A stretch of 42,577 nucleotides of DNA. It comes from Chromatiaceae bacterium (GTDB taxonomy: Bacteria; Pseudomonadota; Gammaproteobacteria; Chromatiales; Chromatiaceae). The notes beneath the pieces are model-generated. The model searched no databases and was not told the origin of the DNA. It saw only the letters and a program-made list of their open reading frames with translations. Of the stretch, positions 1 through 10,820 are shown in pieces (the first letter of the stretch is position 1; every line of letters starts with the position of its first letter). The stretch is from the NCBI GenBank assembly GCA_020851955.1, contig JADZBU010000232.1:1-42577 (forward strand). Reading direction: 5' to 3'. Made by a program: the position numbers and the translations under genes.

Positions 1-22
1 AGGGCCACATGGGTGACATCCC

Positions 23-509
23 TCAGCCGTAGCCCCGCGTCCGCCAGCAGTCGCCGGATGGCCTGGGCCGCTCCCCCTGGCCCAACACCCAGCGATACAG
101 CGCCAGGGTCTCCACCGCGATGGCGTTACAGTCGTAGCGTTGCACATAGGCCAGGCCGCGCTCGCCCATGGCCCGGCGCTCGTCATCACTCAGCGCCAGG
201 GCCTCCTGCAACGCCAGCATCAGGGGCGCCACACCGGTCTCGATCCACCAGCCGCAGCCGTAGGTCTCCAGATCCGCCCAAGGTGCGCCGTGGGTCGTGA
301 TCACCGGCACCCCGGCGGCCAGAGCCTCGGCCACCACCACGCCAAAATTCTCGCTGAAGGTCGGCAACACAAAGAGGTCCGCCTCCCGGTACAGCGCCGC
401 CCGCAGCTGAAAAGCATCAGCGCCAGCCGCTTCTTTAAGGCCTTCTGACTCAGCGCCCAGGGTTCGAGCATGCCCCGAGGCAGACTGGGAACGCCCTGCA
501 GGACCCGGA

Positions 510-510
<1 letters not shown>
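23..510 (-). pseudogene. Internally deleted GT4 glycosyltransferase remnant
   Basis: Two frames together read as pieces of one family-4 glycosyltransferase. One frame (in the 301..642 ORF) carries the mid-protein motif RGMLEPWALSQK followed by KKRLA. The other (in the 23..553 ORF) carries the C-terminal half, with DLFVLPTFSENFG, the EX7E-type donor-binding stretch ENFGVVVAEALAAG and the tail motif GCGWWIETG. Against the intact relative at 3113..4213, which has RGMLEPWALRHK and later DLFVLPSYSESFG, about 130 residues are missing between the halves, the frame changes at the junction near base 420-440, and the N-terminal third is absent. A single sequencing error cannot explain this. It lies directly after, and slightly overlaps, the asnB-like gene. 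It should give no active enzyme. Confidence 0.8.
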
Positions 511-2405
<1,895 letters not shown>

Positions 2406-2519
2406 TGGATCGCAAAACCTACTGAATTAAATTGTCTTTCTATACATCATGCGGAGATGTAACAGATATCCCTGATTGCTGCCAAGGCGTGTCCAAGCAA
2501 CATTTTTTACGTGCTGGGA

Positions 2520-3116
2520 TCAACGACTGTGTTTCTCGCGGCCCTCGCCCACCTCACCCAGCCGAGCGTCCGATGCAGCCCTGGCCTCACGCGGCTTCAG
2601 CGGAACGGCCGGATTACCGCGATAGACCCAACCCGGCGCCAGATCGCGGGTCGCAACCGCCCCAAGGGCAAGCACGACGCCACGGCCGATGGTGACCCCA
2701 GGCCCCACGCAGGCCCGCGCCGCCACCCAAACCTCATCCTCGATCCTGATCGGCTTCACAACCAGATCGAACGAATCGACCGACCAATCATGACTCCCTG
2801 TGCATAGATAGGCGTTCTGAGAGATGACGCAGTTAGACCCAATTTCGACCGTCGCGAGGTTATCGATCCAAACCCGCTCGCCAATCCACGAATGATCGCC
2901 AATCCTCAAGCGCCACGGAAACTTCACCCGTACCCCTGGCTTTATGACGACACCTCGACCTATCCGCGCCCCAAAGGCCCGCAAAATCAACCGCCGTTGC
3001 CAAGATCCCGGCACCCAGGAGGCAAGGAGCAGCGCCTGCCCTAATAGCCACAAGGCCTCCACCCATAACCCATGCCCCCGACTGAAGCTCCGGGTGGAAT
3101 AGCCGTCCAGTCTCAC
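2520..3116 (-). CDS. wcaF: WcaF-type sugar O-acetyltransferase (left-handed beta-helix)
   Basis: The 198-residue protein starts MRLDGYSTRSF and has the WALWLL-like amphipathic N-terminal segment of the colanic-acid WcaF family, then hexapeptide repeats: ARIGRGVVIKPGVRV, IGDHSWIGERVWI, IGSNCVISQNAYLCTGSHD and the closing VTIGRGVVLALGAVATRDL. The histidine in GSHDW is the expected catalytic base. The reaction is acetyl-CoA-dependent O-acetylation of a nucleotide or lipid-linked sugar in the cytoplasm. It starts with GTG overlapping the TGA of the upstream GT4 gene (GTGA, 4 bases), so translation is coupled. The tail after PAVPLKPRE is a hydrophilic extension of about 20 residues. Family assignment is firm; the acceptor sugar is unknown. 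Confidence 0.9.
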   Translation of the reverse strand: MRLDGYSTRSFSRGHGLWVEALWLLGQALLLASWVPGSWQRRLILRAFGARIGRGVVIKPGVRVKFPWRLRIGDHSWIGERVWIDNLATVEIGSNCVISQNAYLCTGSHDWSVDSFDLVVKPIRIEDEVWVAARACVGPGVTIGRGVVLALGAVATRDLAPGWVYRGNPAVPLKPREARAASDARLGEVGEGREKHSR

Positions 3117-4213
3117 GAGCCAGATCCAACCGTTTCGAGATAAAGCGAACGCATGGCTTGGCCCACACGGTCCCAGCTAAACTCCGCCGCCATCCAAGCA
3201 CGCCCCCGGTAGCCCATCCTTTTCAACTCGACCGACCCTAATGCGGTCGCTTCTTTCAGAGCGGCCACCAGTCCGGGAACGGTTGGCGCAACCCACCACC
3301 CGCAGCCATGCGGTGGCAGCTCGGCCCATGGCGCTCCCGTTGTCGTCAGCACCGGCAGCTCATGGGCAAGTGCCTCGGCTATGGCCATACCAAAACTTTC
3401 GGAATAGCTCGGCAGAACGAACAGGTCGGCGGCAGCAAGAGCAGCCGACTTCACCTCGCCCGACAATTCCCCAGCAAACGATATCCTGTCTCCAAGGCCA
3501 TAGCCCGCGATCTGCATCTCCAATTCGGCGCGATGCCCCGCCTCGTCCGGTCCCGCCAGTACGAGCTGCCAACCCGCTGGACGCACCTCATGCCAGGCAT
3601 CGATCAGCATGGGTAGTCCTTTCACCGGATAAAGCCGTCCCAGAAATAAGGCCGTCCTCATTGTGCTGCGCCCGTGACGGCATGCGGACAAGTCCGGCAA
3701 ATCGACGCCATTCGCAACGACTCCGATCCGCACGCCAAGGCCGAGATGGCGCAAATGTTCCACCTCGGGAGCCGAGGTAGCATGATGGCAGCCTGCCGAC
3801 AGCAGATCCTGGCGCTGATACAAGGCCCAGGCCAACCGTTTCTTCCACCGCTTGTGCCGTAGCGCCCAAGGTTCCAGCATGCCGCGCGTGCTCACCAGGC
3901 GCGGCACCCCCCGGCGCCGCGCCAACACTGCCAGTTGATGGTTGTGCGGCAACCAGAGTCCATTGTCGTGAATCAGGTCCAGCGGGCCGAAGGCTCGCAG
4001 TGCCGCCGCCAGGCCACCCTCTAGCCGGATCAGGTGCCGCGTGTCCGTCAGGCCGGGAATCGCGCTCACCGAACCATCCGCTGACCAGAGACCCACCGTG
4101 ACGCCCGCCGCCGCCAAGGTGCTACCCAGGCGCGCCACCGACAGCGCCGGCCCGCCATAAGCAGGCTTGAAGCTGGTCCCGGCTAGGAAAACACGCATTC
4201 CGGTCAGCCCCAT
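3113..4213 (-). CDS. Family 4 glycosyltransferase
   Basis: The 366-residue GT-B enzyme has an N-terminal Rossmann start RVFLAGTSFKPAYGGPALSVARL, the acceptor-side motif RGMLEPWALRHKRWKKRLA, the domain linker TALFLGRLYPVKG, and a C-terminal donor site with ESFGMAIAEALAHELP (EX7E) and GAPWAELPPHGCGWWV. The RGMLEPWAL motif is typical of WcaI/WbaZ-like GT4 enzymes. The ATG start abuts the TGA of the upstream gene; an alternative is the Met at residue 6. The 3' end overlaps wcaF by 4 bases. It is the intact relative of the broken copy at the left edge, so two such genes once bracketed wcaF and asnB. Sugar specificity cannot be read from the sequence. Confidence 0.9.
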   Translation of the reverse strand: MGLTGMRVFLAGTSFKPAYGGPALSVARLGSTLAAAGVTVGLWSADGSVSAIPGLTDTRHLIRLEGGLAAALRAFGPLDLIHDNGLWLPHNHQLAVLARRRGVPRLVSTRGMLEPWALRHKRWKKRLAWALYQRQDLLSAGCHHATSAPEVEHLRHLGLGVRIGVVANGVDLPDLSACRHGRSTMRTALFLGRLYPVKGLPMLIDAWHEVRPAGWQLVLAGPDEAGHRAELEMQIAGYGLGDRISFAGELSGEVKSAALAAADLFVLPSYSESFGMAIAEALAHELPVLTTTGAPWAELPPHGCGWWVAPTVPGLVAALKEATALGSVELKRMGYRGRAWMAAEFSWDRVGQAMRSLYLETVGSGS

Positions 4214-5311
4214 TCAGCCAAAGATCGCCCGCACTCGCGCCTGAAAGGCCGTGCGACCGAAGGTCTGGCCCACCGCCGCGCTCAAAGCCTGCCGATCAAA
4301 CCAGGTCGCGGGACCCTCGCCCCGCAACAGCCGCGCGATACCCGCGCCAATGGCCTCCACCGCCAGCGGATCCACCAGGGCGCCCAGTCGCCCCCCCGCC
4401 AAGGCATCCACCGAGCCATCCCGATTCCCCGCCAGGACCGGCGTACCGCACGCCATCGCCTCCAGAAACACGATGCCAAACCCCTCGCCCGTGCTCGGCA
4501 TGGCAAAGACGTCGGCCAGCCGATAATAGTCGGGTAGGGCCGCGTCGGGCACGAAACCCGCCAGGACCAGGTGCTCCCCCACCCCCCGGACCCGAGCCAA
4601 TTCCCGCAACCGCCCGCCATCCTCCCCCTGGCCGACGATCACCAACCGCACCGGCCCACAGGCCCGCATGATCTCCGGCAAGGCTAGCACCAACCGGTCG
4701 TACCCCTTATAGGCCTCTGCCGGAGCGAGCCGCGCCACCGTCAGGATGACCCGCTCCCCAGCCCCAATGCCCAGGCGCGCCGCCAGTGCCACCGGCCGGG
4801 CACCGACCCGAAAGCGTGTCTCGTCGAAGGTATTGGGCAAGACCTGAATCCGGTCCGCCGCCATACCGGGCAAACCCAGCAGGCGCTGTCGGGTCCAGGC
4901 GCTGACCGCCAACAACCTCTCCGCCCCCCGTAGCGCCGCCAGCCGCCTCCGGGAGAGAAAGGCCGGCTCTAGGTCCAAACCATGCGCCACCAGGGTCGTC
5001 CTGGCGCCGCACCAGGTCCGGGCCCCCATCGCCAGCGGCCCCAGATTGAGATGGGTACAGATGATCTCATCTGGACGATCCACTCCGGCGTACCAGACGC
5101 ATTGGCCCGCGAACATCGCCCGCCGCCCCCAACCGGGCGCGGCCCCAGCCCCGAAGACCGGGAACCCGTGCCAAGGGCCGCACCGGTCCATCAAGCCTCC
5201 CAGGCGCACCTCATGCCCCAAAGCGCCCAGCCCCCCGGCCAACTCCAGGCTGAAGGCGCGGATACCGCCGCCAAATTCCGTCACCCCCGGCGACCAAAGC
5301 TGGATTTTCAT
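4214..5311 (-). CDS. Family 4 glycosyltransferase
   Basis: The ORF track begins 41 residues too early, inside the upstream gene. The Met of MKIQLWSPGVTEFGGG overlaps the upstream stop as ATGA, giving 365 residues. The GT-B signs are the N-terminal GGGIRAFSLELAGGLGALGH loop, the interdomain VILTVARLAPAEAYKGYD, RLVIVGQGEDGGRL, and the donor-binding STGEGFGIVFLEAMACGTPVL with the EX7E pair, followed by GNRDGSVDAL. It would transfer a hexose from a nucleotide sugar to the lipid-linked intermediate at the inner face of the membrane. Its stop is followed immediately by the start of the next GT4 gene, so both belong to one translationally coupled operon. Confidence 0.9.
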   Translation of the reverse strand: MKIQLWSPGVTEFGGGIRAFSLELAGGLGALGHEVRLGGLMDRCGPWHGFPVFGAGAAPGWGRRAMFAGQCVWYAGVDRPDEIICTHLNLGPLAMGARTWCGARTTLVAHGLDLEPAFLSRRRLAALRGAERLLAVSAWTRQRLLGLPGMAADRIQVLPNTFDETRFRVGARPVALAARLGIGAGERVILTVARLAPAEAYKGYDRLVLALPEIMRACGPVRLVIVGQGEDGGRLRELARVRGVGEHLVLAGFVPDAALPDYYRLADVFAMPSTGEGFGIVFLEAMACGTPVLAGNRDGSVDALAGGRLGALVDPLAVEAIGAGIARLLRGEGPATWFDRQALSAAVGQTFGRTAFQARVRAIFG

Positions 5312-6696
5312 GGCGGCGGCGTCTGGTCCCACCTCGCCGGCATCGTCGGAGGCCGGGCCGGGAGCCGGCGCCGGAAGAGGCGCGCGAGTTGATAGCGGAC
5401 CAACAGCACAACGACGAAGGACTTCACCGCCCAATTGACGGCATTACCCACCGTATCCTCCGCCTTGATCGTCACCAGAAAGATAAAGGGCCCCCACGCC
5501 CACCACAGCGGGTTGGCATGCGCCGCCTGTTTGAGTCGCTCAATAGCGACACCAAACAAGAGCCCATAGAAAAAGCCCGCCAGGATGCCCCCCTGCGACC
5601 CGAAGGCGGCATAAAACTCCCCGGCATAGCCAAGCCCCATGCTCGCTTCAAATAACTGATGCCCAGTGTAGCGCTCGAAATGCTCGCGACCGCCGGCCAC
5701 GTATTTGTCGGGCAGGATGAAACGCGGCAACAGCACCCCGATGCCCTGGCGCGTCATCATCGACAGCCCAGCATAGGGCTCGCGGCTGGGCACCCAGACC
5801 ATGACGCGATGGACGATCCACCCCTGATTCATGCGCATGAAGGTCTGAGCGAGGACCTCCGGCGTGTAGGCCCGCTCAGGGTGAGTCACATAATCCAGCA
5901 GCACGGTCCCAAAGCCAGATACCCCGCCACCCTGAGTCCGGAAATAGACCTTCGCCGGTTGGAAGATGGACACAAAGAGCAAGCCGCCCAGCAGCACATA
6001 CTTAAATCCGCGGCCCCGGAACCGGATCGCCCAATACGCCATGACATAAAAGAGCAGCCACAATAGAAAGCTATGGAACACGGTCGCGCCGACGGAGCCG
6101 GCAAAGTTCCAGCCCAGCACCAGCAGGGCCAGCTTCCACCAATAGGGGCGCCGTCCCAGCAGCAGCATCAGGGGGCATACCCACGCGATCTCACCCAGCA
6201 GGAGCACGAAAAAGGCCAAGACACCGGGCACGGGCACCCAGGGTGCCAACACCTTCAGGCCAAAGGCGGCCCAGAAAAGCTTGAGGATCGCCCCCTCCGT
6301 GATCGGATCAAGGTTCAGGAGCCACAGGCCCGGCATCCCCCGCCCAACGCGCGGAAAAAAAACGCGCGCCACCACCAAACCGAGACCGACCGCCAGACAC
6401 AAGGGCACCGCATAGGCCAGGTAGGTCGCAAACGCCTCTTTAGGGATCTGATAGGCGGGATTGCTATGCGGGTAATACTGCGTCAACCAGGGTGCGATGA
6501 TGAGTTGCAGGCACCCGATGATGAACATCAAGGGGCCCAAGGCAATAGGATCGGAGCGCAGTTGGCGTTCCAGATCCACCGTCACATAGACCACGGCGAA
6601 CAACCCGACCCCGACCAGCAGGCTGCTGTCGGCATAAAAAGGCACCAAGGCCAGCGCCGTCACCAACGCCACAACAAAAGGCAGGGGATAGATCAT
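5308..6696 (-). CDS. Wzy-like polysaccharide polymerase (multi-pass membrane protein)
   Basis: The 462-residue protein is very hydrophobic, with about 10-12 probable membrane segments (starting YPLPFVVALVTALALVPFY) and a long central hydrophilic loop between the segment VLLGGLLFVSIFQ and GILAGFFYGLLFGV. That loop holds RMNQGWIVHRVMVWVPSREP and FILPDKYVAGG. Topology and size fit O-antigen or oligosaccharide-repeat polymerases, which join undecaprenyl-linked repeats at the periplasmic face. No short signature defines Wzy proteins, so this rests on topology, length and context. Its ATG directly follows the TAG of the CgeB-like gene, and its TGA overlaps the next start. A basic, Pro-rich tail (RLFRRRLPARPP) ends it. 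Finding a Wzy-type protein beside an ABC exporter at 32-34 kb is unusual. Confidence 0.65.
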   Translation of the reverse strand: MIYPLPFVVALVTALALVPFYADSSLLVGVGLFAVVYVTVDLERQLRSDPIALGPLMFIIGCLQLIIAPWLTQYYPHSNPAYQIPKEAFATYLAYAVPLCLAVGLGLVVARVFFPRVGRGMPGLWLLNLDPITEGAILKLFWAAFGLKVLAPWVPVPGVLAFFVLLLGEIAWVCPLMLLLGRRPYWWKLALLVLGWNFAGSVGATVFHSFLLWLLFYVMAYWAIRFRGRGFKYVLLGGLLFVSIFQPAKVYFRTQGGGVSGFGTVLLDYVTHPERAYTPEVLAQTFMRMNQGWIVHRVMVWVPSREPYAGLSMMTRQGIGVLLPRFILPDKYVAGGREHFERYTGHQLFEASMGLGYAGEFYAAFGSQGGILAGFFYGLLFGVAIERLKQAAHANPLWWAWGPFIFLVTIKAEDTVGNAVNWAVKSFVVVLLVRYQLARLFRRRLPARPPTMPARWDQTPPP

Positions 6697-7722
6697 CTAG
6701 GACACCGCCATCACCCTGTCCAACATCTGGCGTAAACGCCCCTGGTTACCGTACCCCTCGCGCAGACAGCGCTCCCGCCCCCGCTCGCCGATGCGCCGGG
6801 TCTCCTCGGGATGGTCCAGATAATACCGGCAATGGTCCAGCAGCTCCGCATCGTTGGCAAACAAGACCACCTCCCGGCCCTCGGCGAACATCGCCCGATG
6901 CGCCGCCGTCCGCTCCGCCAGCATGAAACCGCCGCAGGCCGGTATCTCCAGGCTGCGAGTGGTGATCTCATCGCGCGCCGCCTTACGCAGAAAGGCCAGA
7001 TTGATGTCGAAGTTGCAGATGGCCCGGGCATACTCTTCACCGATCAGGCTTCGCCCCTCGATCACCACCCCCGCCGGCGGATCGGGCCAGCGCGACGACC
7101 AGTTGGGCCCCCAAATGCGCACCCTCAATCCCGACCGCGCCAAGAAGGCGATGCTGCGCCGCCGCGCCTCCTCGAAATCACCCATAAACCCGATCTCCCC
7201 ACCCAACGTCACCCTGTCCGCCGCGCAGCGCGGCCAGGGCTTATGGGTCTCCTCCGCATAGGCATTCTTCACCAGTTCCACCCGCCGCGCCCCCAGCCCG
7301 AGCAGCGGGGCGACATTATGGGGCTTGGTGGTAAAAAAAACGTCAAAGGCCGGCAGGCAGCGGACCAACCGGCGGGTCCGGTTCGGCATGATCAGCATGT
7401 CATCGGGGCTGTAAGCCGCAAGCCGCAGCCCCGGCGCCCGGCGGTGCACCCAGTCCAGGGTCGATCGTCGGATCGTGATCGGCTTGTCGAACCAGACCAG
7501 GTCCCACCCCCCCTGGCCAACCCCTTCACGCAGCGCTGCAGTCGCTCCATCCAGATCCGCGGCCAGGCCCAGCTTGAGCCCGACCCGCTGCCACGGCGAG
7601 CGGAGCAGCGCCAGATCCGTGCTGCGCAGCTCGACCACCTCATGCCCCAGGGCTCGCATCGCCACCAGCCGCTGCAACGCCGTCGAACCCGCCAGCGTCG
7701 GACCCACGTACAGGATGTTCAT
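6697..7722 (-). CDS. CgeB-like glycosyltransferase (Glyco_trans_1_2 C-terminal domain)
   Basis: The 341-residue protein starts MNILYVGPTLAGSTALQR, a GT-B N-terminal strand and loop. The second half matches the CgeB/Glyco_trans_1_2 pattern: FMGDFEEARRRSIAFL, VRIWGPNW, a region around TTRSLEIPACGGFMLAERT, then YYLDHPEETRRIGERGRERCL. In this family the C-terminal motifs replace the usual EX7E site. It would add a sugar in the cytoplasm. It is the first gene of the compact block 7722 to 2405, with start-stop spacings of -4 to 0 bases up to wcaF. Upstream lies a 295-base divergent gap that should hold the promoter. Specificity is unknown. Confidence 0.8.
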   Translation of the reverse strand: MNILYVGPTLAGSTALQRLVAMRALGHEVVELRSTDLALLRSPWQRVGLKLGLAADLDGATAALREGVGQGGWDLVWFDKPITIRRSTLDWVHRRAPGLRLAAYSPDDMLIMPNRTRRLVRCLPAFDVFFTTKPHNVAPLLGLGARRVELVKNAYAEETHKPWPRCAADRVTLGGEIGFMGDFEEARRRSIAFLARSGLRVRIWGPNWSSRWPDPPAGVVIEGRSLIGEEYARAICNFDINLAFLRKAARDEITTRSLEIPACGGFMLAERTAAHRAMFAEGREVVLFANDAELLDHCRYYLDHPEETRRIGERGRERCLREGYGNQGRLRQMLDRVMAVS

Positions 7723-8017
7723 CGCTCTGTTCCCGGGCTGAAATGAATTGTTGCCCTGCTAATCAGGCACTACCCCCTGAGAAATGCAGCGCTAGACTTC
7801 ACCTCTGGGCAGGCACGGGCGAGGAGCAGCATCTCTCTGGGCTAGTGCCCGTCGGTATTGTAATCCTCGCTGCCAAAAAACCGGCAGAATCGGCATCCCG
7901 GGCTGTAAATCCCATCAGCAGAGGGGCGAACTTCGATCGGTGGGCTGATTGGGCGTTACCTGTAGGGGCTAGTGTCAATATCAGCGTCATCAAAACCATA
8001 TCCTAGGAACTAATAAA
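7723..8017. other. Divergent intergenic region
   Basis: This 295-base gap separates the minus-strand operon beginning at 7722 from the only plus-strand gene, at 8018. It must carry the control signals for at least one of them. I see no convincing -35/-10 pair, and the 87-residue plus-strand ORF inside it (7743..8006) has no protein-like pattern. Composition shifts from GC-rich to AT-rich toward the right, consistent with the edge of an imported segment. Confidence 0.5.
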
Positions 8018-9172
8018 TTGAATATCGAGAAAAGGCTCTATCCTCAGTTTGACGGTTTAAGAGCCATTGCTGTAGGTTTTGTCCTATATCATCACTGGAT
8101 CTGGACGGGCGCCGTGTCACCTAAATACAATGAATGGTATCACTACATATTTAAAGTCCCGCTTGGCGGGCTAGGTGTTTCAATATTTTTCGTGCTGTCG
8201 GGATTTTTAATTACAGAAATACTGTCCAAAGGGAGTTTGTTGAACAAGAATGAAAAAAAGAAATTTATTGTTACATTTTATATAAGGCGTGCCCTGAGAA
8301 TATTTCCAATATATTTTATAACAATTTCAGTTATGGCATTCATTTTTTCAGTCGAGATTGTCCGGCAAGAATTTTTTTGGTTTGCGCTTTATTTAACCAA
8401 CATATTAATATTTATAAAGCAAGATTTTGTTGGTGCCGCAACACACCTGTGGACCTTGGCAATAGAGGAGCAGTTCTATTTGGTGACTCCATTGATTGTT
8501 GTCTACTTCGCCCGGGATTATTGGAAGTTAGCTCTCGGGCTAATTATTGTATCGGCGTTTGTGCAGGCAGTCTGTACATTTTGGCTCGGCGAAATCAGAT
8601 TCATCGGCTTATTGCCAATATTAAGTATGCAGGCTTTGGCAATTGGTGGATTGCTTTCCCTTCAAGATGATATTTCTAGGATAATTGAAAGGGGATCGTA
8701 TCTGTTGGCTTTAACAATGCTTGTGGTTTTCCCGCTTCAGGCTATAGGAGTAGTCCATCCATTACTAGGCATAATTAGCTCATATGGGATTATTGCATTG
8801 TCTGTTTTGCTGGTGGCAGGCGCAAAGCGCGGGTTTAAAGGATTAGGAGGCGCGATTCTGAACTATTATTTACTCTCCTATCTAGGCGTCATAAGTTATG
8901 GTATTTACCTATACCATAATTTCATTGGAATAATATTGGAATATTTTACCACAAAAGCGGGTTGGGAGCTTGATGAGATGGGAGTTGCTGGAAATCTTAT
9001 TTTGAAGTTGTTTTTCACGATTTTATTAGCAAATTTATCATGGATTTTTATTGAGCGACCTATTAATAACTTTAAAAGATATTTCCCTTACTTGGTACTA
9101 CCCCAAAAAACCGTTAAAACTGTATTGCGACCCCTACTGCAAGATGGTTCCAGAGGGGATAATCCTGTGTAG
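8018..9172 (+). CDS. Acyltransferase 3 family membrane protein (OafA/YrhL-like)
   Basis: The 384-residue integral membrane acyltransferase has FDGLRAIAVGFVLYHH at the N-terminus (the family Arg-X10-His type signature), GLGVSIFFVLSGFLITEIL, FYIRRALRIFPIYF and the conserved THLWTLAIEEQFYLVTPL, followed by further membrane segments and the late LGVISYGIYLYHNF and FIERP motifs. It would move an acetyl or other acyl group across the membrane onto the glycan. It lacks an SGNH domain. The start appears to be TTG with a weak AGGA about 9 bases upstream. It is the only plus-strand gene in the window, is AT-rich, and converges on the next gene with a 33-base gap where no clear terminator is visible. 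Confidence 0.92.
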   Translation: MNIEKRLYPQFDGLRAIAVGFVLYHHWIWTGAVSPKYNEWYHYIFKVPLGGLGVSIFFVLSGFLITEILSKGSLLNKNEKKKFIVTFYIRRALRIFPIYFITISVMAFIFSVEIVRQEFFWFALYLTNILIFIKQDFVGAATHLWTLAIEEQFYLVTPLIVVYFARDYWKLALGLIIVSAFVQAVCTFWLGEIRFIGLLPILSMQALAIGGLLSLQDDISRIIERGSYLLALTMLVVFPLQAIGVVHPLLGIISSYGIIALSVLLVAGAKRGFKGLGGAILNYYLLSYLGVISYGIYLYHNFIGIILEYFTTKAGWELDEMGVAGNLILKLFFTILLANLSWIFIERPINNFKRYFPYLVLPQKTVKTVLRPLLQDGSRGDNPV

Positions 9173-9205
9173 TGGCCGTTTCTATGGTGCGGATACCTTT
9201 GTTGT

Positions 9206-10093
9206 TTAATCTGTTATGTGCTTGTTATACAGTAAAACCAGTCTTCGCCTAATCTTTTGCTGGACGTGTTTCAATTTATCCCAAAAGCTGGGTATGGAAT
9301 AAGCTTTATTTCTCCAAGCGTCCACGGAAGTAAGGGCAAAACCCGCTTGACGTCTGCGGCTATTCACTCTCTCCATCAAATAATTCATGCACTCTTCACT
9401 TGGCGGAGCAAACATGTGAAAAACAGGCCATTTGCAGTCAGTTGGAGAAGCCGTTCCTATTGCTTCGGCTAGAGGCCAGGGGTGTATGGTTGGGCAAGCA
9501 ATAGAATCTATCGGATATCTGTCGCTCATGATTCCAAAAACCATTTCATCGGCTAAGGTTCCGTGAGCGTATTTTGGGTATTTTTTAATACCAGAAGTGT
9601 AGAACTCGTAACAAGCCTGGAACATATTGGTAACTTCGCGTTTGTAAAATACAAAGATACCGGATGTTCCCCAAAAATAGCGCTTTAAGCCAAAATCAGC
9701 GCAGATCTGTTTTGTGGAGTAATAGGTCTGAATGTCAGCTTCCGAGGAGAAATAGGCACCATACATCGCAAGCGGAGCCGTGAACTCGTATTCGAAAAAT
9801 GGTGAAGGACCAAGAAAAAGGATATCGGCATCCACAAAGACATTATGTTCATAAGGAGTTACCTCCGCTAAAAGAAATTTAGCGCCCCAAGGGTGTACAC
9901 GCTGGGGAAGAGTGATAATTTTATCAAATGGGCTTGGTTTGTAACGGTCCAAATATATTTTCGCGGAGCGATCTACGGCGATTGAAATAGGCTCTGAGTG
10001 ATAGTCTCTTAATGACAAAGCCATATCCAAGGCCATTGCAGCATGTTGTCGCCCGAAGGCAACGCTTATAAACCCTTTGTGGTATGAATTCAT
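9206..10093 (-). CDS. Putative GT-A glycosyltransferase (GT8-like)
   Basis: The 295-residue protein starts MNSYHKGFISVAFGRQHAAMALDMALSLR, the opening strand of a nucleotide-diphospho-sugar transferase. The segment HNVFVDADILFLGPSP contains the DxD metal site (DAD) in a setting typical of GT8-like enzymes. Further on, YFWGTSGIFVFYK and HGTLADEMVFGIM resemble the acceptor side of such folds, and a basic tail (KLKHVQQKIRRRLVLLYNK) may bind the membrane. It is AT-rich, like the methyltransferase and GT2 genes that follow to the right, suggesting the block 8.0-11.5 kb was acquired together. Donor and acceptor are unknown; the transferase role is fairly safe. Confidence 0.75.
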   Translation of the reverse strand: MNSYHKGFISVAFGRQHAAMALDMALSLRDYHSEPISIAVDRSAKIYLDRYKPSPFDKIITLPQRVHPWGAKFLLAEVTPYEHNVFVDADILFLGPSPFFEYEFTAPLAMYGAYFSSEADIQTYYSTKQICADFGLKRYFWGTSGIFVFYKREVTNMFQACYEFYTSGIKKYPKYAHGTLADEMVFGIMSDRYPIDSIACPTIHPWPLAEAIGTASPTDCKWPVFHMFAPPSEECMNYLMERVNSRRRQAGFALTSVDAWRNKAYSIPSFWDKLKHVQQKIRRRLVLLYNKHITD

Positions 10094-10131
10094 GCGATTT
10101 CCGATGTTATTTGAAAATATATTTAAGAAAT

Positions 10132-10761
10132 TTAAGCAATCTTTCTTAGTACGCTTATTAAATAAATATCACTCCTCCATTGAGTTACAACCTCAAAATG
10201 ACCGTAGAAGCCATACATCCTAGCCCAGGGATTATCACCGCTAAAATATAAAGAGAAAGTCTCGTGTGTTATTACGTTGACATGGGTGGGGTCACTGAAA
10301 GCGGCCGAATATGGATAAATTGGCGTTTTGGATAGAAAAATACCGGTGGGCTTGAGGACCCTCCATACCTCGTTCATTAATTCAATAAACGCGAATCTTC
10401 GGCTTGGCGCATAAACGACACGGGGAACATGCTCAAGGAAATCGTGAGCAGTAACATAATCAAACGAATAATCTTTGAAGGGGATTCTTTCAAGACTTAA
10501 GTCGACAGACTTTATGCTCCCGCTAGAATTTGGTATAATATCTATGCCAAACAGATGCTTGGCCGAAAACGGATTCCGGGGATGTTCTCCGCAACCAAGA
10601 TCCAGGGCGCTGGAACCGCTTAAACCAAGAGATATAGAGTCATATTCTTTTAGTGCGTTTTCCCACTCTGTATATTCCGGAATTGATAATAAACTCGAAT
10701 ATTGATTTTTTATTATTTTCATTAACTTAAAAGCTTTAACCATCTTTCCTATTATGCTCAT
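10132..10761 (-). CDS. SAM-dependent methyltransferase (Methyltransf_11 type)
   Basis: The 209-residue class I methyltransferase has a SAM-binding motif I of SALDLGCGEHP (about 51-61), the acidic strand-2 end HLFGIDIIPN, and the post-motif DYVTAHDFLEHVPR, followed by EVWRVLKPTGIFLSKTPIYP, the usual end of the Methyltransf_11 domain. Length matches small O-antigen-cluster methyltransferases. It probably O-methylates a sugar of the growing chain or of a nucleotide sugar, an inference from context. It lies 38 bases upstream of the GT-A gene and 59 bases downstream of a GT2 gene, all on the same strand and AT-rich. Confidence 0.82.
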   Translation of the reverse strand: MSIIGKMVKAFKLMKIIKNQYSSLLSIPEYTEWENALKEYDSISLGLSGSSALDLGCGEHPRNPFSAKHLFGIDIIPNSSGSIKSVDLSLERIPFKDYSFDYVTAHDFLEHVPRVVYAPSRRFAFIELMNEVWRVLKPTGIFLSKTPIYPYSAAFSDPTHVNVITHETFSLYFSGDNPWARMYGFYGHFEVVTQWRSDIYLISVLRKIA

Positions 10762-10820
10762 TATATTTCACCCATCAAAAAAGCAATCTTATAAAAAAGC
10801 AAAATCTAGCGTTAAGCATT

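Noticed and set aside
6811-7746. 311-residue plus-strand ORF
   Set aside because: Shadow of the CgeB-like gene; Gln, Arg and Pro rich with no domain pattern.
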